Source: Phycisphaerae bacterium
Lineage (GTDB): Bacteria; Planctomycetota; Phycisphaerae; UBA1845; PWPN01
Assembly: GCA_030372985.1 (NCBI GenBank)
Contig: JAUCQB010000249.1
Coordinates: forward strand, 1 to 64,000
Reading direction: 5' to 3'
DNA length: 64,000 nt
Shown: positions 32,841-42,160 of the stretch, piece by piece
Position numbering within the stretch: the stretch's first letter is position 1
Layout of the letters: every line of letters starts with the position of its first letter
Position numbers and translations under genes: made by a program
Notes under the pieces: generated by a model
What the model saw: the letters and a program-made list of their open reading frames with translations, nothing else
What the model was told of the DNA's origin: nothing
Databases searched by the model: none

Positions 32841-34121
32841 TCAATCGAAGCCGTGGATGCCGCGAGCGATCTCAGCGGCCGACCTCAGCGTAAGCCGGAA
32901 GGGGTAACCGTCGTCCGTGTTGTGACAGCGCAGACACACGAAGTCCACCGTTACGGCGGCTCTTCCGGCGGAATCCTTCAGGACCGCCGAACCGTCCGCG
33001 GTGAACATGCCGGTGTAGTCCACGGTGTTGGTGTTGATGCGGAAAATGTGTGTTCGCATGTCGCCCACGCGCCCGTTTGACTCGCCCACCACGGCCCAGG
33101 TGGCGCTTCTGGAGGCGAAGGGCATGTGGCAACTGATGCATGTCAGCGGTTCCACATGGCCTCCGCTGACGTACTGTTCACCCGCGTGAAAGCCCATGTC
33201 CTTGTCGCCGTGGCAGTCGGTGCAGGCCGTGCGGATGGCGCGGCCGGCGTCGTAGTTGGCTGACGCGTGGGCCTCGTGGCACGCAACACAGCCCAGGCCC
33301 GAGTGGCCTCCGCTGGCCCGCAGCTCGGGCCATTGCTGACGATTGTCGATCCATCCGTCTGCCAAGGCCGTCATGGTGCCGGTGTCGGCGTTGCCCAAGG
33401 AGGGGTGCGACCGGCTGTGGCATTCGCCGCAGGCGCTGGCCTTCGTGTCGACGAACAGATCGCGTGCATCCGGGTTGGGGATGTGTCGCGAGCCCGGGCC
33501 GTGGCAGGCCTCGCATTGCACCCCGGCCTCCTTCCAGGTGCCGGCCATCCCGGGGCGATTCTCCTGGAATTGGGGATTCGAGGGATCTTGCGGCAGCGGC
33601 CCGGTCGTATGGCAGACAAAGCAGGAGTAGTCGTAGGGCAGACGGGAAGCGTTCGTCGACTCATAGGCCACGAATCCGGCCGTTGCACCATTCGCAGGGA
33701 ACTCAAGGTTCCACTGGGCGGCCACGCCGCTGTGACCCGTGGTGATGACATACCCGTCCTGGTCCGCGAAGCGGGCTTTCCGAATGTATCCCCCGACCAC
33801 GTAACTGATGTCGTTCCAGACGAAGCCTTCGGGGGGCTGGGGAACGCCGGCGTAGGTGGCCTGACCGGGGTACGTGGGGGCGCTGCCTTGGACAGTCTTC
33901 AGTTTCTGCGAATGACCGTGCAGGGTCTGCATCTGATCGATGTCCGGGTGGCATGCTCTGCAGGCACCCGAGCCCACATAGACGGCACCGCCATTGGTCT
34001 TGTCTGTGGTGTTCCTGTACGGGTCGGAGTTGTCCGGGAAGTCTCCTGAGGGGCAGCCGAACACGGCGAAAAGCGGCGCACACAACAAGCCAAGGTACTC
34101 AGGCTTGTGTGAGAGCGGCAT
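32841..34121 (-). CDS. Octaheme lipoprotein cytochrome, copy 2
   Basis: A 426-residue lipoprotein from ATG 34121 (GGAGG lies 7 bases upstream; an in-frame ATG at 34127 is only 1 base from it and is less likely). The leader MPLSHKPEYLGLLCAPLF ends in the lipobox AVFGC. Eight CXXCH motifs are spread over the chain (CRACH, CFVCH, CEACH, CGECH, CVACH, CTDCH, CISCH, CLRCH). It is a paralogue of the 29957-31222 protein, sharing the order of sites and the LHGHSQ segment after the first. It is the last cytochrome of the island. Confidence 0.76.
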   Translation of the reverse strand: MPLSHKPEYLGLLCAPLFAVFGCPSGDFPDNSDPYRNTTDKTNGGAVYVGSGACRACHPDIDQMQTLHGHSQKLKTVQGSAPTYPGQATYAGVPQPPEGFVWNDISYVVGGYIRKARFADQDGYVITTGHSGVAAQWNLEFPANGATAGFVAYESTNASRLPYDYSCFVCHTTGPLPQDPSNPQFQENRPGMAGTWKEAGVQCEACHGPGSRHIPNPDARDLFVDTKASACGECHSRSHPSLGNADTGTMTALADGWIDNRQQWPELRASGGHSGLGCVACHEAHASANYDAGRAIRTACTDCHGDKDMGFHAGEQYVSGGHVEPLTCISCHMPFASRSATWAVVGESNGRVGDMRTHIFRINTNTVDYTGMFTADGSAVLKDSAGRAAVTVDFVCLRCHNTDDGYPFRLTLRSAAEIARGIHGFD

Positions 34122-34537
34122 TGTCATTCCTCCCCGCAGTTGGTTTTCGCGTCCACAGACGCGTTGATCTCGTGGCTTTCCGCACTTCTTCCATTGACAG
34201 GGACTTTCCGGGGCGCACTGAATCAAATGCCCATTGTTCCTTCGCTCCCGGCAGACAAAAAATATAGCCTTAACGATTCGGCGACGCAAGCCTGGGCGTC
34301 ACGAAGCTCAGGAAGGCGCGGCACTTACCGACGTATTCGCCGTCCGAATCCGAATCGCCGCGCGCGGAGATGACATGGTTGTCTCGTTATCGGGCGCCTT
34401 CGTCCCGCACCGGCTCCATTCGGCAGCGTTTGCGAAAGCTGCAGACAGGTGTGCGTACCCCGATGATGGGCTGTATACCACATGCCATCACGAGCCCCGC
34501 AAGAGGCTTGTCACCGGGGACGATACCGGCGAAGTGG
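34122..34537. other. 416-bp intergenic stretch, nothing recognised
   Basis: The region between the last cytochrome gene start and the HDAC-like gene stop. It probably contains the cytochrome promoter. No RNA motif, repeat or gene could be supported; the short open frames here lack a family signature. Confidence 0.4.
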
Positions 34538-35689
34538 TCATGGAGATGCCGATTCTCCGCGGTAAGCGTGCCGCCCGAGCACGCGCCGAATGCTGCGGTA
34601 CTGAACCTGCCATGCCTGCCGGCTGTAGCCGCCGCCGAGGACCATCACGATCGGGAATCTCCGCCGCCCGGCCTCATCGAATACCAAACGGTCGCGTTCA
34701 ATGATTGCCTCGGGCGTCAGCCGCAGCCGCGCGAGCCGATCACCCGCCAGGACGTCGACGCCGACTTGCAGGAACACGATGTCGGGCCTGGCACGGTCAA
34801 ACGCCTCGGGCAAATGGCCGGATAGCAGTCTCAGGTACTCGTCGTCTTCCATCCCGGCCGTCAGTGGGATATCGAGATCGTTGGTCTCTTTCGGGAACGG
34901 GTAGATGTCCTCTTCGTGCATGTCGAACGTGAACACATCATCGTCGCCGGTCATGCAGCGGGCGGTGCCATTGCCCTGATGTGCGTCGAGATCCACCACC
35001 AGAGCCCGGCGGATGAGTCCTTCAGACTGCAAGACGCGAATCGCGATCGGCATGTCGGCGTAGATGCAGAATCCGCCGCCACGATCGGGCTCGGCGTGGT
35101 GATAGCCGCCGCCGAGGTTGACGGCGACCCCGTACCGCACGGCCAGCCTGGCGGCCAGCACCGTGCCGCCCGTCGCATACCGGAAGGGGCGCAGAATGGC
35201 CGCATCGGCCACACCCGGCAGCATCAGCGTTACCCAGCCGCTTTCCAGATACCGGGCCAGGGCCGAGGGTTGCCGCAGCCGGGCCAGGTACTCGGGCGTG
35301 TGGACGCGCAAGAGATCCTCGCGGCCGATCTCCGCAGGCACGTAGACGTCCTCGGGTCGGATCAGCCCGTCGGTCACGAGCTGCAGGTAGATCTTGGCGT
35401 ACTTGTTGATGTCAAACGAGTGCAGCCTCTCGGCTCCACCCAGGTTGATCTGATAGCGTTGCGAGTAGACCAGGCACACATGCTCGTCTAAGGGGATGCC
35501 GTTTCGCGGTTGCTGAACAAGCCTGAGCGATTCTGGAACGCCGCACCCGGCGGCCAACGCTGCTGTTGCCAGGGCGATCAGACAAAACGATGACCGCTGG
35601 GGCTGCCGGAACCACAGTGATCGGCCGAGGCAGGGTCCGCTCTCGCGGGCCAACTGCTCTGACCCGATCACCGGACAAACGGCACGCAT
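34538..35689 (-). CDS. Exported histone-deacetylase-fold lipoprotein
   Basis: A 383-residue protein of the arginase/deacetylase superfamily. Motifs are complete: NLGGGYHHAEPDRGGGFC (the catalytic His-His pair), VVDLDAHQGNGT (metal-binding Asp and His) and VGVDVLAGD (second Asp), with the VLGGGYS tyrosine region. It looks closest to the HDAC11/class IV-like deacetylases. The unusual part is the N-terminus: a basic start and a hydrophobic stretch ending in LAAGC (Cys49), which would make it an exported lipoprotein, whereas bacterial HDAC homologues are normally cytoplasmic. Substrate could be an N-acylated polyamine, sugar or surface lipid; not decidable here. Confidence 0.8.
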   Translation of the reverse strand: MRAVCPVIGSEQLARESGPCLGRSLWFRQPQRSSFCLIALATAALAAGCGVPESLRLVQQPRNGIPLDEHVCLVYSQRYQINLGGAERLHSFDINKYAKIYLQLVTDGLIRPEDVYVPAEIGREDLLRVHTPEYLARLRQPSALARYLESGWVTLMLPGVADAAILRPFRYATGGTVLAARLAVRYGVAVNLGGGYHHAEPDRGGGFCIYADMPIAIRVLQSEGLIRRALVVDLDAHQGNGTARCMTGDDDVFTFDMHEEDIYPFPKETNDLDIPLTAGMEDDEYLRLLSGHLPEAFDRARPDIVFLQVGVDVLAGDRLARLRLTPEAIIERDRLVFDEAGRRRFPIVMVLGGGYSRQAWQVQYRSIRRVLGRHAYRGESASP

Positions 35690-36170
35690 GGTAACACCAG
35701 CTCAAAGTGGGGTCCGCTCTCGCGAACCAACAGTCGTTCAGTCCTTCACGGTACCTTGACGAACCAACCACCGCCCGGTGTTGGGGAAGCCCAGATACCA
35801 CCGCGAGAACGCCAACAGGTCAGATACAACCGCCAACAGTGGAAATGGTCCGCAATGCTGGACGCTGCAAAGCCACCAATCATTCCTTTCCCCCTGCACG
35901 AAGCAGATGTGGCACCCGGCACCTTCGGCGATTCCACATCTCAGATCTCAAATCCCAGATTTCAAATCTCAAATTTGAAATTTCAAATCCTGAACCCGAC
36001 CCCCAAACCCCGACCCCTGACCCCTGAACCCCGAATCCGAATCTCAAATTGCGAATCTTCGTGTCTTCGATTCGTCACTCATCATTCCGCATTCATCATT
36101 TCATCGAGAGGCAGGTCTCGCTTCACTCGACCGTGCCCTACCATCAACCTGGCATCGCCCGCATCTTCCA
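35690..36170. repeat. Low-complexity AT/C-rich repeat tract in an intergenic gap
   Basis: The 481-bp gap contains, at about 35937-36113, a low-complexity run made of repeated short words: a series of 'tctcaaat/tttcaaat/ttgaaat' units then 'accc-cga-ccc-ctg' units and an AT/C-rich tail with 'ttcatcatt' words. It has no start codon context or heme motif and looks like tandem degenerate repeat expansion common between planctomycete genes. No gene is supported in it. Confidence 0.6.
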
Positions 36171-37397
36171 TCACACCTTCTTGATCCGATGCTCTTCGAG
36201 TTTCTGCTCATCGACTTCGACGCCCAGGCCCGGCTCAGTGGGGACGGGCAGGTGGCCGTCGGTCGGCACCAGGGGCTTCTTCAGGATGCTCAGCTTGCTC
36301 AAGAACTGCGGGCCGTTGAGGGCGGCCGGGAAACGCAGATCGTACGCCCCGTAGAGCAGCAGGCTGGCGGCTAGCGAGATGTCCGGGTCGGTCAGGCCGC
36401 TGCCCAGCCACATCAGCCCTTTCTTGAGGCAGAGCTCAATCTGGGCCCGGGCCTCGGTGATGCCGCCGCAGCGGGCCGGCTTCATCGCCACACCATCGAG
36501 CATGCCCAGCTTGATAAACTCCTCCAGTTCGCCGGTGTTGATAATGCCTTCATCCATCAGGATGGGCAGCCCGCCGATCTTCTTGAGCCGCTGGTAGCCC
36601 GAGATCCGGCTGGGCTTGAGCGGCTGCTCCAGGACCGCCACACCGGCCTTGGCCAGTTTGGGCAGCACCTCGACGGCCGTAGCCTCGTCGTACCCGCCGT
36701 TGGCATCGGCCCACAGAAAACCGTCGGGCACGAGTTTCTTGACCATGGTACACATCTCGACGTCGAATTTCGGGTCGGGGGCGACCTTCACGTTGAAATT
36801 GTGGTAGCCGTGCTGCCTGCCCTCGTCGATCAACCGGGGGATATCATCGAGCGTCTTGGGGTTGAGCGTCCAACTGAGCAGCACCTTGTCACGGCCCTTG
36901 TGTTTCCATCGTTCCTGCGCCGTCTGCCTGAGCAGCTTGCCGGTCAGGTCGAAGAGCGCCAGGTCGATTCCCGCCTTGCAGATCGGCTGGCCGGTGGAAA
37001 ACGACGGAGCGATGATCGCATCCATGGCTTGCCGGACGGCTGGCAGGTCGAAGGGGTCCAGCCCGATCAGCACGGGGGTCAGGTACCGCTCGATGGTGGT
37101 ATGGACGGTTTCGAGTGTCTCATAGCTCCACTTGTGGGTCGGCACGCTCTGGCCCCATCCGACGGTGCCGTCGTCGGCGGTGATCTTGACCACCACCGTC
37201 TGTCGCCCGAGCGACTCGCCCTTGGGGCCTTCGAAGAACTTGAACCGCCCGGCCGTCGGATAGGTCAACGGAAAGGTCTCGATCCGGTCGATCTTCACGG
37301 ATTTCATCGGTTCTGCCCCCGGTGATCGTTGCACATACAGCGAGCCGGCCAGCCCCGCGGCCCCAGCGATGAATTGACGGCGGTTCAGTTGAGACAC
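36171..37397 (-). CDS. Enolase-superfamily (mandelate racemase/muconate-lactonizing-like) enzyme, Tat-exported
   Basis: A 408-residue protein with a twin-arginine leader (NRRQFIAGAAGLAG). The enolase-superfamily core is complete: the catalytic lysine region NFNVKVA, metal ligands in WADANGGYD, AVLEQPL and PILMDEG, and a lysine/aspartate pair at the C-terminal side (MKPARCGGI, GSGLTDPDIS). These enzymes abstract a proton next to a carboxylate and act on sugar acids or muconates. Export by Tat is unusual for the family and typical of planctomycetes. Substrate cannot be assigned. It stands alone, with gaps on both sides. Confidence 0.83.
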   Translation of the reverse strand: MSQLNRRQFIAGAAGLAGSLYVQRSPGAEPMKSVKIDRIETFPLTYPTAGRFKFFEGPKGESLGRQTVVVKITADDGTVGWGQSVPTHKWSYETLETVHTTIERYLTPVLIGLDPFDLPAVRQAMDAIIAPSFSTGQPICKAGIDLALFDLTGKLLRQTAQERWKHKGRDKVLLSWTLNPKTLDDIPRLIDEGRQHGYHNFNVKVAPDPKFDVEMCTMVKKLVPDGFLWADANGGYDEATAVEVLPKLAKAGVAVLEQPLKPSRISGYQRLKKIGGLPILMDEGIINTGELEEFIKLGMLDGVAMKPARCGGITEARAQIELCLKKGLMWLGSGLTDPDISLAASLLLYGAYDLRFPAALNGPQFLSKLSILKKPLVPTDGHLPVPTEPGLGVEVDEQKLEEHRIKKV

Positions 37398-37622
37398 GAG
37401 CGGACCTCCTGCTTCGCGGCGAGTTCTTGATTGGGTTCAAGTTTATCAGGAAATTGGAGAGCCTTCCATACGGTAGAGACCGTCGCTCGATCATCGCCCT
37501 CGACTTTCAGGAGGCGAGGAGATAGTTACTTGACGAGCCCGAACGCTTATTCGGGAGTCTTGTAGAAGTATTCGAAGCACCGGTGGCACAAGGCCACCGG
37601 CTCGTCAAGACGCCCGGTGTCT

Positions 37623-38624
37623 TCAGTGGATCACCAGCACCCCCGATCCGTCGATGCGGTCGTCCTTGAGATCCTGGAGGGCGCGGTTGGCCTCCTCAAG
37701 AGGGTAGGTCGTGGTGTGCGGGCGAATCGGGATTTGTGCGGCCTCGGCCAATAGCGCCCGGCCGTCGTCGCGGGTGTTGGCGGTCACCGAGCAGACGTTC
37801 TTCTCGTAGAACAGATGCTCCTCGTACTGCATGGCCGGCACATCGGTCATGTAGATGCCCGCCAGAGCCAGCGTTCCGCCTTTCTTCAGTGCGGCCAGCG
37901 CCGGGGGGACCAATTCGCCGGCCGGAGCGAAGATGATCGCGCTGTCGGCCTTGACCGGCATCTCACGCGGGTCCTCGCCGACCCACTCAGCCCCCATCTG
38001 CCGGGCCAGTTCGCGATGGCTCTCGCCGCGCGTGGCCACGTATACCCGGCAGCTGCGGTGACGAGCAATCTGGATCACCACGTGGGCCGACGAGCCAAAC
38101 CCGTACAACGCCAGCGTGTCGCCATTCTGCACGGCCGACCGCTGCAGCGCCCGGTAGCCGATGATCCCGGCACACAGCAGCGGGGCGGCGTGCACATCCT
38201 CGAAGACTCCAGGAATCTCATAGGCGAACGCCTCAGGTACAATGGCGTACTCAGCGTAGCCGCCATCGGCGTGATAGCCGGTGAACAGCTGCGACTCGCA
38301 AAGGTTCTCATGATCCGTCCGGCAGAAGTCACATCGCCCACACGTATGCCGCAGCCAGGCCACGCCGACCCGCTGCCCCCGCTTGAGCCGCCCGCAACCG
38401 GGGCCGAAATCGTCGACGATACCGACGATCTGGTGTCCAGGGATGACCGGCTGCCTGCGCGGCGGCAATTCCCCTTCGATCACGTGAAGATCCGTCCGAC
38501 AGATCGCACAGCAGCGAACCTGGATGCGGACTTCGCCCGCCTGCGGCGATGGCGTCGGCATATCCATCAGACGCAGGGGCGCGGTATCGATCGGCGCATT
38601 GTGTTCCAGCACCAGGGCCTTCAT
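37623..38624 (-). CDS. Zinc-dependent alcohol dehydrogenase
   Basis: A 333-residue medium-chain dehydrogenase. Catalytic zinc ligands: Cys in CCAICRTDLHV and the GHQIVG histidine/glutamate region; structural zinc cysteines in RHTCGRCDFCRTDHENLC (four Cys). The nucleotide-binding motif ALYGFGSSAHV is one glycine short of the perfect GxGxxG, as in other members of the zinc-binding alcohol dehydrogenase family 2. It oxidises small alcohols or reduces aldehydes with NAD(P). No signal peptide, so cytoplasmic. The next gene ends 32 bp upstream, in the same direction. Confidence 0.88.
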   Translation of the reverse strand: MKALVLEHNAPIDTAPLRLMDMPTPSPQAGEVRIQVRCCAICRTDLHVIEGELPPRRQPVIPGHQIVGIVDDFGPGCGRLKRGQRVGVAWLRHTCGRCDFCRTDHENLCESQLFTGYHADGGYAEYAIVPEAFAYEIPGVFEDVHAAPLLCAGIIGYRALQRSAVQNGDTLALYGFGSSAHVVIQIARHRSCRVYVATRGESHRELARQMGAEWVGEDPREMPVKADSAIIFAPAGELVPPALAALKKGGTLALAGIYMTDVPAMQYEEHLFYEKNVCSVTANTRDDGRALLAEAAQIPIRPHTTTYPLEEANRALQDLKDDRIDGSGVLVIH

Positions 38625-38656
38625 GGAAGCGAATTCCTATGTCAAAATGCGGGGCG

Positions 38657-39082
38657 TCAGGCCATCTTCTTGAGAATGGCCACGGCTTTTCGGGCGTCGG
38701 CTGCTTTGTCGAAAGCCAGATGGAAGACGCACTGCTTGGCGAGGGCGGCTCCTGAGAAGCCCCGCAGATTGACGCCTTCTTTGGCGAGGGCCCTGGTCAG
38801 CGCCGCTCCGAGCCCTTTCTTGTTCGCACAGGTAATGCGCAGCGAATGCAGGCTCTTGCTCTTGGCGAAGCCGGCCTCCTTGGCGGCCTTGATCTGCTTG
38901 GCACCCTTGAGCGGGGTCACAAAGACCACACCGGTGCCGGGGATGCTCGATTCCCGCCGGGCGATGACGAATTCCAGGTTCGCACCTGCCCGGGCAAGAT
39001 CCGCCAGCTTGGCGGCCAGGCTGCCCGGCCGGTCCTTCATGCCGGTGACCCATACATCCTCGTTAGAGATTTTGAGTTTCAT
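38657..39082 (-). CDS. Double ACT-domain protein
   Basis: A 141-residue protein made of two ACT-like repeats: the first (VTGMKDRPGSLAAKLADLARAGANLEFVI) and the second (LRITCANKKGLGAALTRALAKEGVNLRGFS). Both have the beta-alpha-beta 'strand, P/G-x-L helix, strand' layout. ACT domains bind amino acids and regulate enzymes; as a stand-alone protein its partner is unknown. ATG 39082 is preferred over the upstream in-frame start because GGAGG lies upstream of it at proper spacing. Confidence 0.75.
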   Translation of the reverse strand: MKLKISNEDVWVTGMKDRPGSLAAKLADLARAGANLEFVIARRESSIPGTGVVFVTPLKGAKQIKAAKEAGFAKSKSLHSLRITCANKKGLGAALTRALAKEGVNLRGFSGAALAKQCVFHLAFDKAADARKAVAILKKMA

Positions 39083-39257
39083 GATATGTCCTCCAGCAAG
39101 AGACTTGTCGCGCACAGATCTAACCGCAGACGGCCGTTCTTGTCAATCGACCTTTCGACGTTCAAGATTTTGCCGCGTTGCTGAATTGTCGCGATGAGGT
39201 CCATTGATGGGCCGAAACATGGTATACTGATGGAACACCTCGAGTGGAGGTCAAGCC

Positions 39258-40811
39258 ATGAAGTCGGAAGTGGGTTTGGTTGCAGGTTCGGTTGCGATCT
39301 GGGCCATGTTGGCAGGAGGCATACACATGGCAAACGCCCAAGAAACCAAGACGATCGCCAGTCGGGCGCCGGTTTGTGCGGGGACCTGGTATCCCGGAGA
39401 TGCCGACACCCTGACCAGTCTGATGGACAAGCTGATGGATGAGGCCAAGCCGCCGGCCTTGAGCGGCAAGCCGCTGGCAATGATCGCCCCGCACGCCGGG
39501 TACCGTTACAGCGCCCCGGTTGCGGCGGCGGCATACCGTTGCCTTCGAGGTCACTCCTATCAACGGGTCATCGTCATGGCTTTCAGCCACCGGCGGGCCT
39601 CCGCATACCGCGGCGTTCACGTCCCGGATGATCTGAGCGCTTACGAGATGCCCGCCGGCGCCGTGCCGCTCGATCGGGAGACCATCGCGGCACTGAAGAA
39701 GAACCGGGCATTCGTGTCGATTGCCGGCATAGACCGCGACGAGCATTCTCTGGAGCTGCAACTGCCTTTTCTTCAGCGCACGGTCAAGGATTTCAGGCTG
39801 ATTCCGCTTTATGTCGGCCAGATGTCGCTGGACCAGTTCGCCTCAGCGGCTCAGGCGATCGTCTCGTGTCTCGATGGAGATACGCTGCTGGTGGTCAGCA
39901 GCGATTTCACCCACTTCGGCCCGAACTACGGCTACGAGCCTTTCAAGGATGATGCTCCCCGGAGACTGGCCGAACTGGCCGACAAGGCGGCCGGACCGTT
40001 GCTTGCCTGCGACTTCGACGGCTTCGCCGAGCACATGAAGAAGACGGACGACACCATCTGCGGCTATGGGCCGATCATGCTGCTGTTGCGGGTTCTCTCG
40101 ATGAAAGGTGGGGCCCAGGCGACGCGGGCGGCGTTCGACACCTCGGGCCGCATGACCGGCGATTACACCAACAGCGTGACTTATCAGTCTTTTGTCTTCA
40201 CGCCGAGGCCGCCGCTCTTTGAGGAGTCTCTTCGGCAGCAGTTGCTCAACCTGGCTCGCAAAACGGTCATCGCCTATCTGAACGGCCGCGAACCGCCGAA
40301 GGTGGATCCGGCGACGCTGCCGGCAGCGCTGCGCGAGCATGGCGCATGTTTCGTAACCCTTCAACGCGCTGGCGAGCTCCGAGGCTGCATCGGCAATACC
40401 GAGGCGATCGATCCGCTCTATACCGCCGTGATCCGCAACGCGATCAACGCCTGCCGCGACCCGCGGTTCACTCTTGCCCCGGTCACGGCCGCCGAGGCCC
40501 CCGCACTGCACATCGAGATCAGCCGGCTGACGCCGATGAAGCGGGTCCGGGACACCGGCGAGGTGATCATCGGGCGCCACGGCCTGTTGATCTCGCTGCA
40601 CGGGCGACGCGGATTGCTTTTGCCGCAGGTGGCTTACGAACGGGGTTGGACGCGCGAGCAGTTCCTGGGCGAGGTCTGCCGAAAAGCCGGCCTGCCGATG
40701 GACTCGTGGAAGCAGCCCGATACTGAGTTATACTCATTTGAGGCGGAAGTATTCGGGGAAACCGAGACGACGAGCCGGCCGGGATCGAACGTCGCCACCA
40801 AGACGGGGTAA
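39258..40811 (+). CDS. Secreted MEMO-AMMECR1 fusion (AmmeMemoRadiSam system B and A)
   Basis: A 517-residue fusion with a signal-peptide-like N-terminus (VGLVAGSVAIWAMLAG, ending MANAQ). Residues ~30-310 are a MEMO-type, extradiol-dioxygenase-like domain: MIAPHAGYRYSAPVAAAAY, MAFSHRR, SDFTHFGPNYGY and ICGYGP. Residues ~325-500 are AMMECR1: HGACFVTLQRAGELRGCIG and LLLPQVAYERGW. In many bacteria and archaea these two are separate or fused genes linked to a radical-SAM partner, forming the AmmeMemoRadiSam system; no radical-SAM neighbour is visible here except an unrelated one at 63812. The exported form is unusual. It ends 7 bp before the DUF362 gene, so the two are likely an operon. Confidence 0.85.
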   Translation: MKSEVGLVAGSVAIWAMLAGGIHMANAQETKTIASRAPVCAGTWYPGDADTLTSLMDKLMDEAKPPALSGKPLAMIAPHAGYRYSAPVAAAAYRCLRGHSYQRVIVMAFSHRRASAYRGVHVPDDLSAYEMPAGAVPLDRETIAALKKNRAFVSIAGIDRDEHSLELQLPFLQRTVKDFRLIPLYVGQMSLDQFASAAQAIVSCLDGDTLLVVSSDFTHFGPNYGYEPFKDDAPRRLAELADKAAGPLLACDFDGFAEHMKKTDDTICGYGPIMLLLRVLSMKGGAQATRAAFDTSGRMTGDYTNSVTYQSFVFTPRPPLFEESLRQQLLNLARKTVIAYLNGREPPKVDPATLPAALREHGACFVTLQRAGELRGCIGNTEAIDPLYTAVIRNAINACRDPRFTLAPVTAAEAPALHIEISRLTPMKRVRDTGEVIIGRHGLLISLHGRRGLLLPQVAYERGWTREQFLGEVCRKAGLPMDSWKQPDTELYSFEAEVFGETETTSRPGSNVATKTG

Positions 40812-40818
40812 AACCGCA

Positions 40819-41835
40819 ATGACCGAGAATACGACCAGAAGGCGCTTCCTGGCCAAGGCCGGAGCTGCAACCGTTGCGGCCATGGGCTTCCGTCAGACGT
40901 GGACGACAGCCGCCGAGCCGGCAGGCGGAGCGACACGCCCTGCCGCAGGGGCTTCGGTCCGAGTGGTCATCGCTCGCGATGAGGCTCTGACCAAAGGGCA
41001 GGTTGGTGAACACGCCAATCTCCTGATCAAGCTGCTGGATGCGGCCATGCAGAAGGCCACCCGCACCGATTCGGCTCAGCGGGCGTGGTCGAGCCTGTTC
41101 ACGCCCCGCGACAAGATCGGCATCAAGGTCAACACGTTGGGCCTGGCGACTCAACCGGTGGTCGTCGATGCGATCGTCGCAAGCCTGCGGCGCGCGGACA
41201 TCCCGGCCGGGAATATCATCATCTGGGACCGGTTCGACGTGGAGCTGCTCGCCGCCGGATACAAGCTGGCCAAGTCCGCCGGGGCGGTACAGTGCAAGGG
41301 CACCGACGCCGACAGCTATGGCAGCGGTTACCAGGAGCAGATCGAGAACAACGGGCAGATCGGCTCATGCTTCTCGCGGATCCTTGCGGAGCAGGTAACC
41401 GCGCTGATCTGCGTGCCGGTGCTCAAGGACCACAATCTGGCCGGCGTCTCGTTGGGCCTGAAGAACTTCTTCGGTGCGATTCACAACCCCAACAAGTACC
41501 ACGACCACAATTGCGACCCGTACATCGTGGACGTCGTCTCACACCGGTTCATCCGGCCGAAGTGGAAACTGACGATATGCGATGCGACGCGGGCCCAGTA
41601 CAACGCCGGCCCGACTCGCAACCCGGAATATGCCTGGCCATTTGGCGGGCTCATCGTCGGGACTGACGTGGTCGCAGTCGATGCGGTGGCCGCGGATCTG
41701 CTGGAGAAGCAGCGGAAGGCCAAGGGGCTCAAGCCGCTGGACCGGGATCAGCGTCCGACCAAGCACATTGCCACGGCCGCCAGCCGCGGCCTGGGCACCG
41801 CCGACCTGGCGAAGATCGAGCGGATCGAGGTGTGA
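40819..41835 (+). CDS. DUF362 domain protein with Tat leader
   Basis: A 338-residue protein with a twin-arginine leader (TRRRFLAKAGAATVAAMGF). The main domain matches DUF362: DKIGIKVNTLGLATQPVVVDAIVASL, IIIWDRFD, ALICVPVLKDHNLAGVSLGLKNFFGAI and the DATRAQYN segment. DUF362 proteins are often found near iron-sulfur or radical-SAM genes; there are no Cys clusters here. It lies 7 bp after the MEMO-AMMECR1 fusion, which suggests a shared pathway in the periplasm. Confidence 0.82.
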   Translation: MTENTTRRRFLAKAGAATVAAMGFRQTWTTAAEPAGGATRPAAGASVRVVIARDEALTKGQVGEHANLLIKLLDAAMQKATRTDSAQRAWSSLFTPRDKIGIKVNTLGLATQPVVVDAIVASLRRADIPAGNIIIWDRFDVELLAAGYKLAKSAGAVQCKGTDADSYGSGYQEQIENNGQIGSCFSRILAEQVTALICVPVLKDHNLAGVSLGLKNFFGAIHNPNKYHDHNCDPYIVDVVSHRFIRPKWKLTICDATRAQYNAGPTRNPEYAWPFGGLIVGTDVVAVDAVAADLLEKQRKAKGLKPLDRDQRPTKHIATAASRGLGTADLAKIERIEV

Positions 41836-42160
41836 TCCGCTTGGCCCGGAATCCTGCTATGTGGCGAGAAGTCAAGTCCATTTTTGGCAGATTCGGCCGA
41901 TTGCTGTCGTTGATCTCGTACATCCTGCTGTTCGAACGTCCCCGACTCGCCGGTGACGTTCGAATAGCAGTGGTAGGCGCAACGGCGGTCGGGCGCTGGT
42001 ACAATAGTGGAACATCGCCCAGCGGCCTAACCGGGCAAGGTCAAATGGAAAATGCCGGATGATGATCTGTCACAACTGTTTCAAAGGATCATTTGGTTAG
42101 ACGGTCCAGGTCATCCGATTCGCAAGTCTCTCGTTTCGGCGGAAAGGAGCGGAGTCGATC
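41836..42160. other. 325-bp intergenic stretch before the TGase-like gene
   Basis: No gene or RNA is supported. It presumably holds the promoter and leader of the 968-aa secreted protein that starts at 42161, with a GAAAGGAGCGGAG purine-rich ribosome site just upstream. Confidence 0.35.

Noticed and set aside
35937-36113. CRISPR array
   Set aside because: Repeat words are short, unspaced and degenerate, with no regular repeat-spacer alternation or Cas gene.
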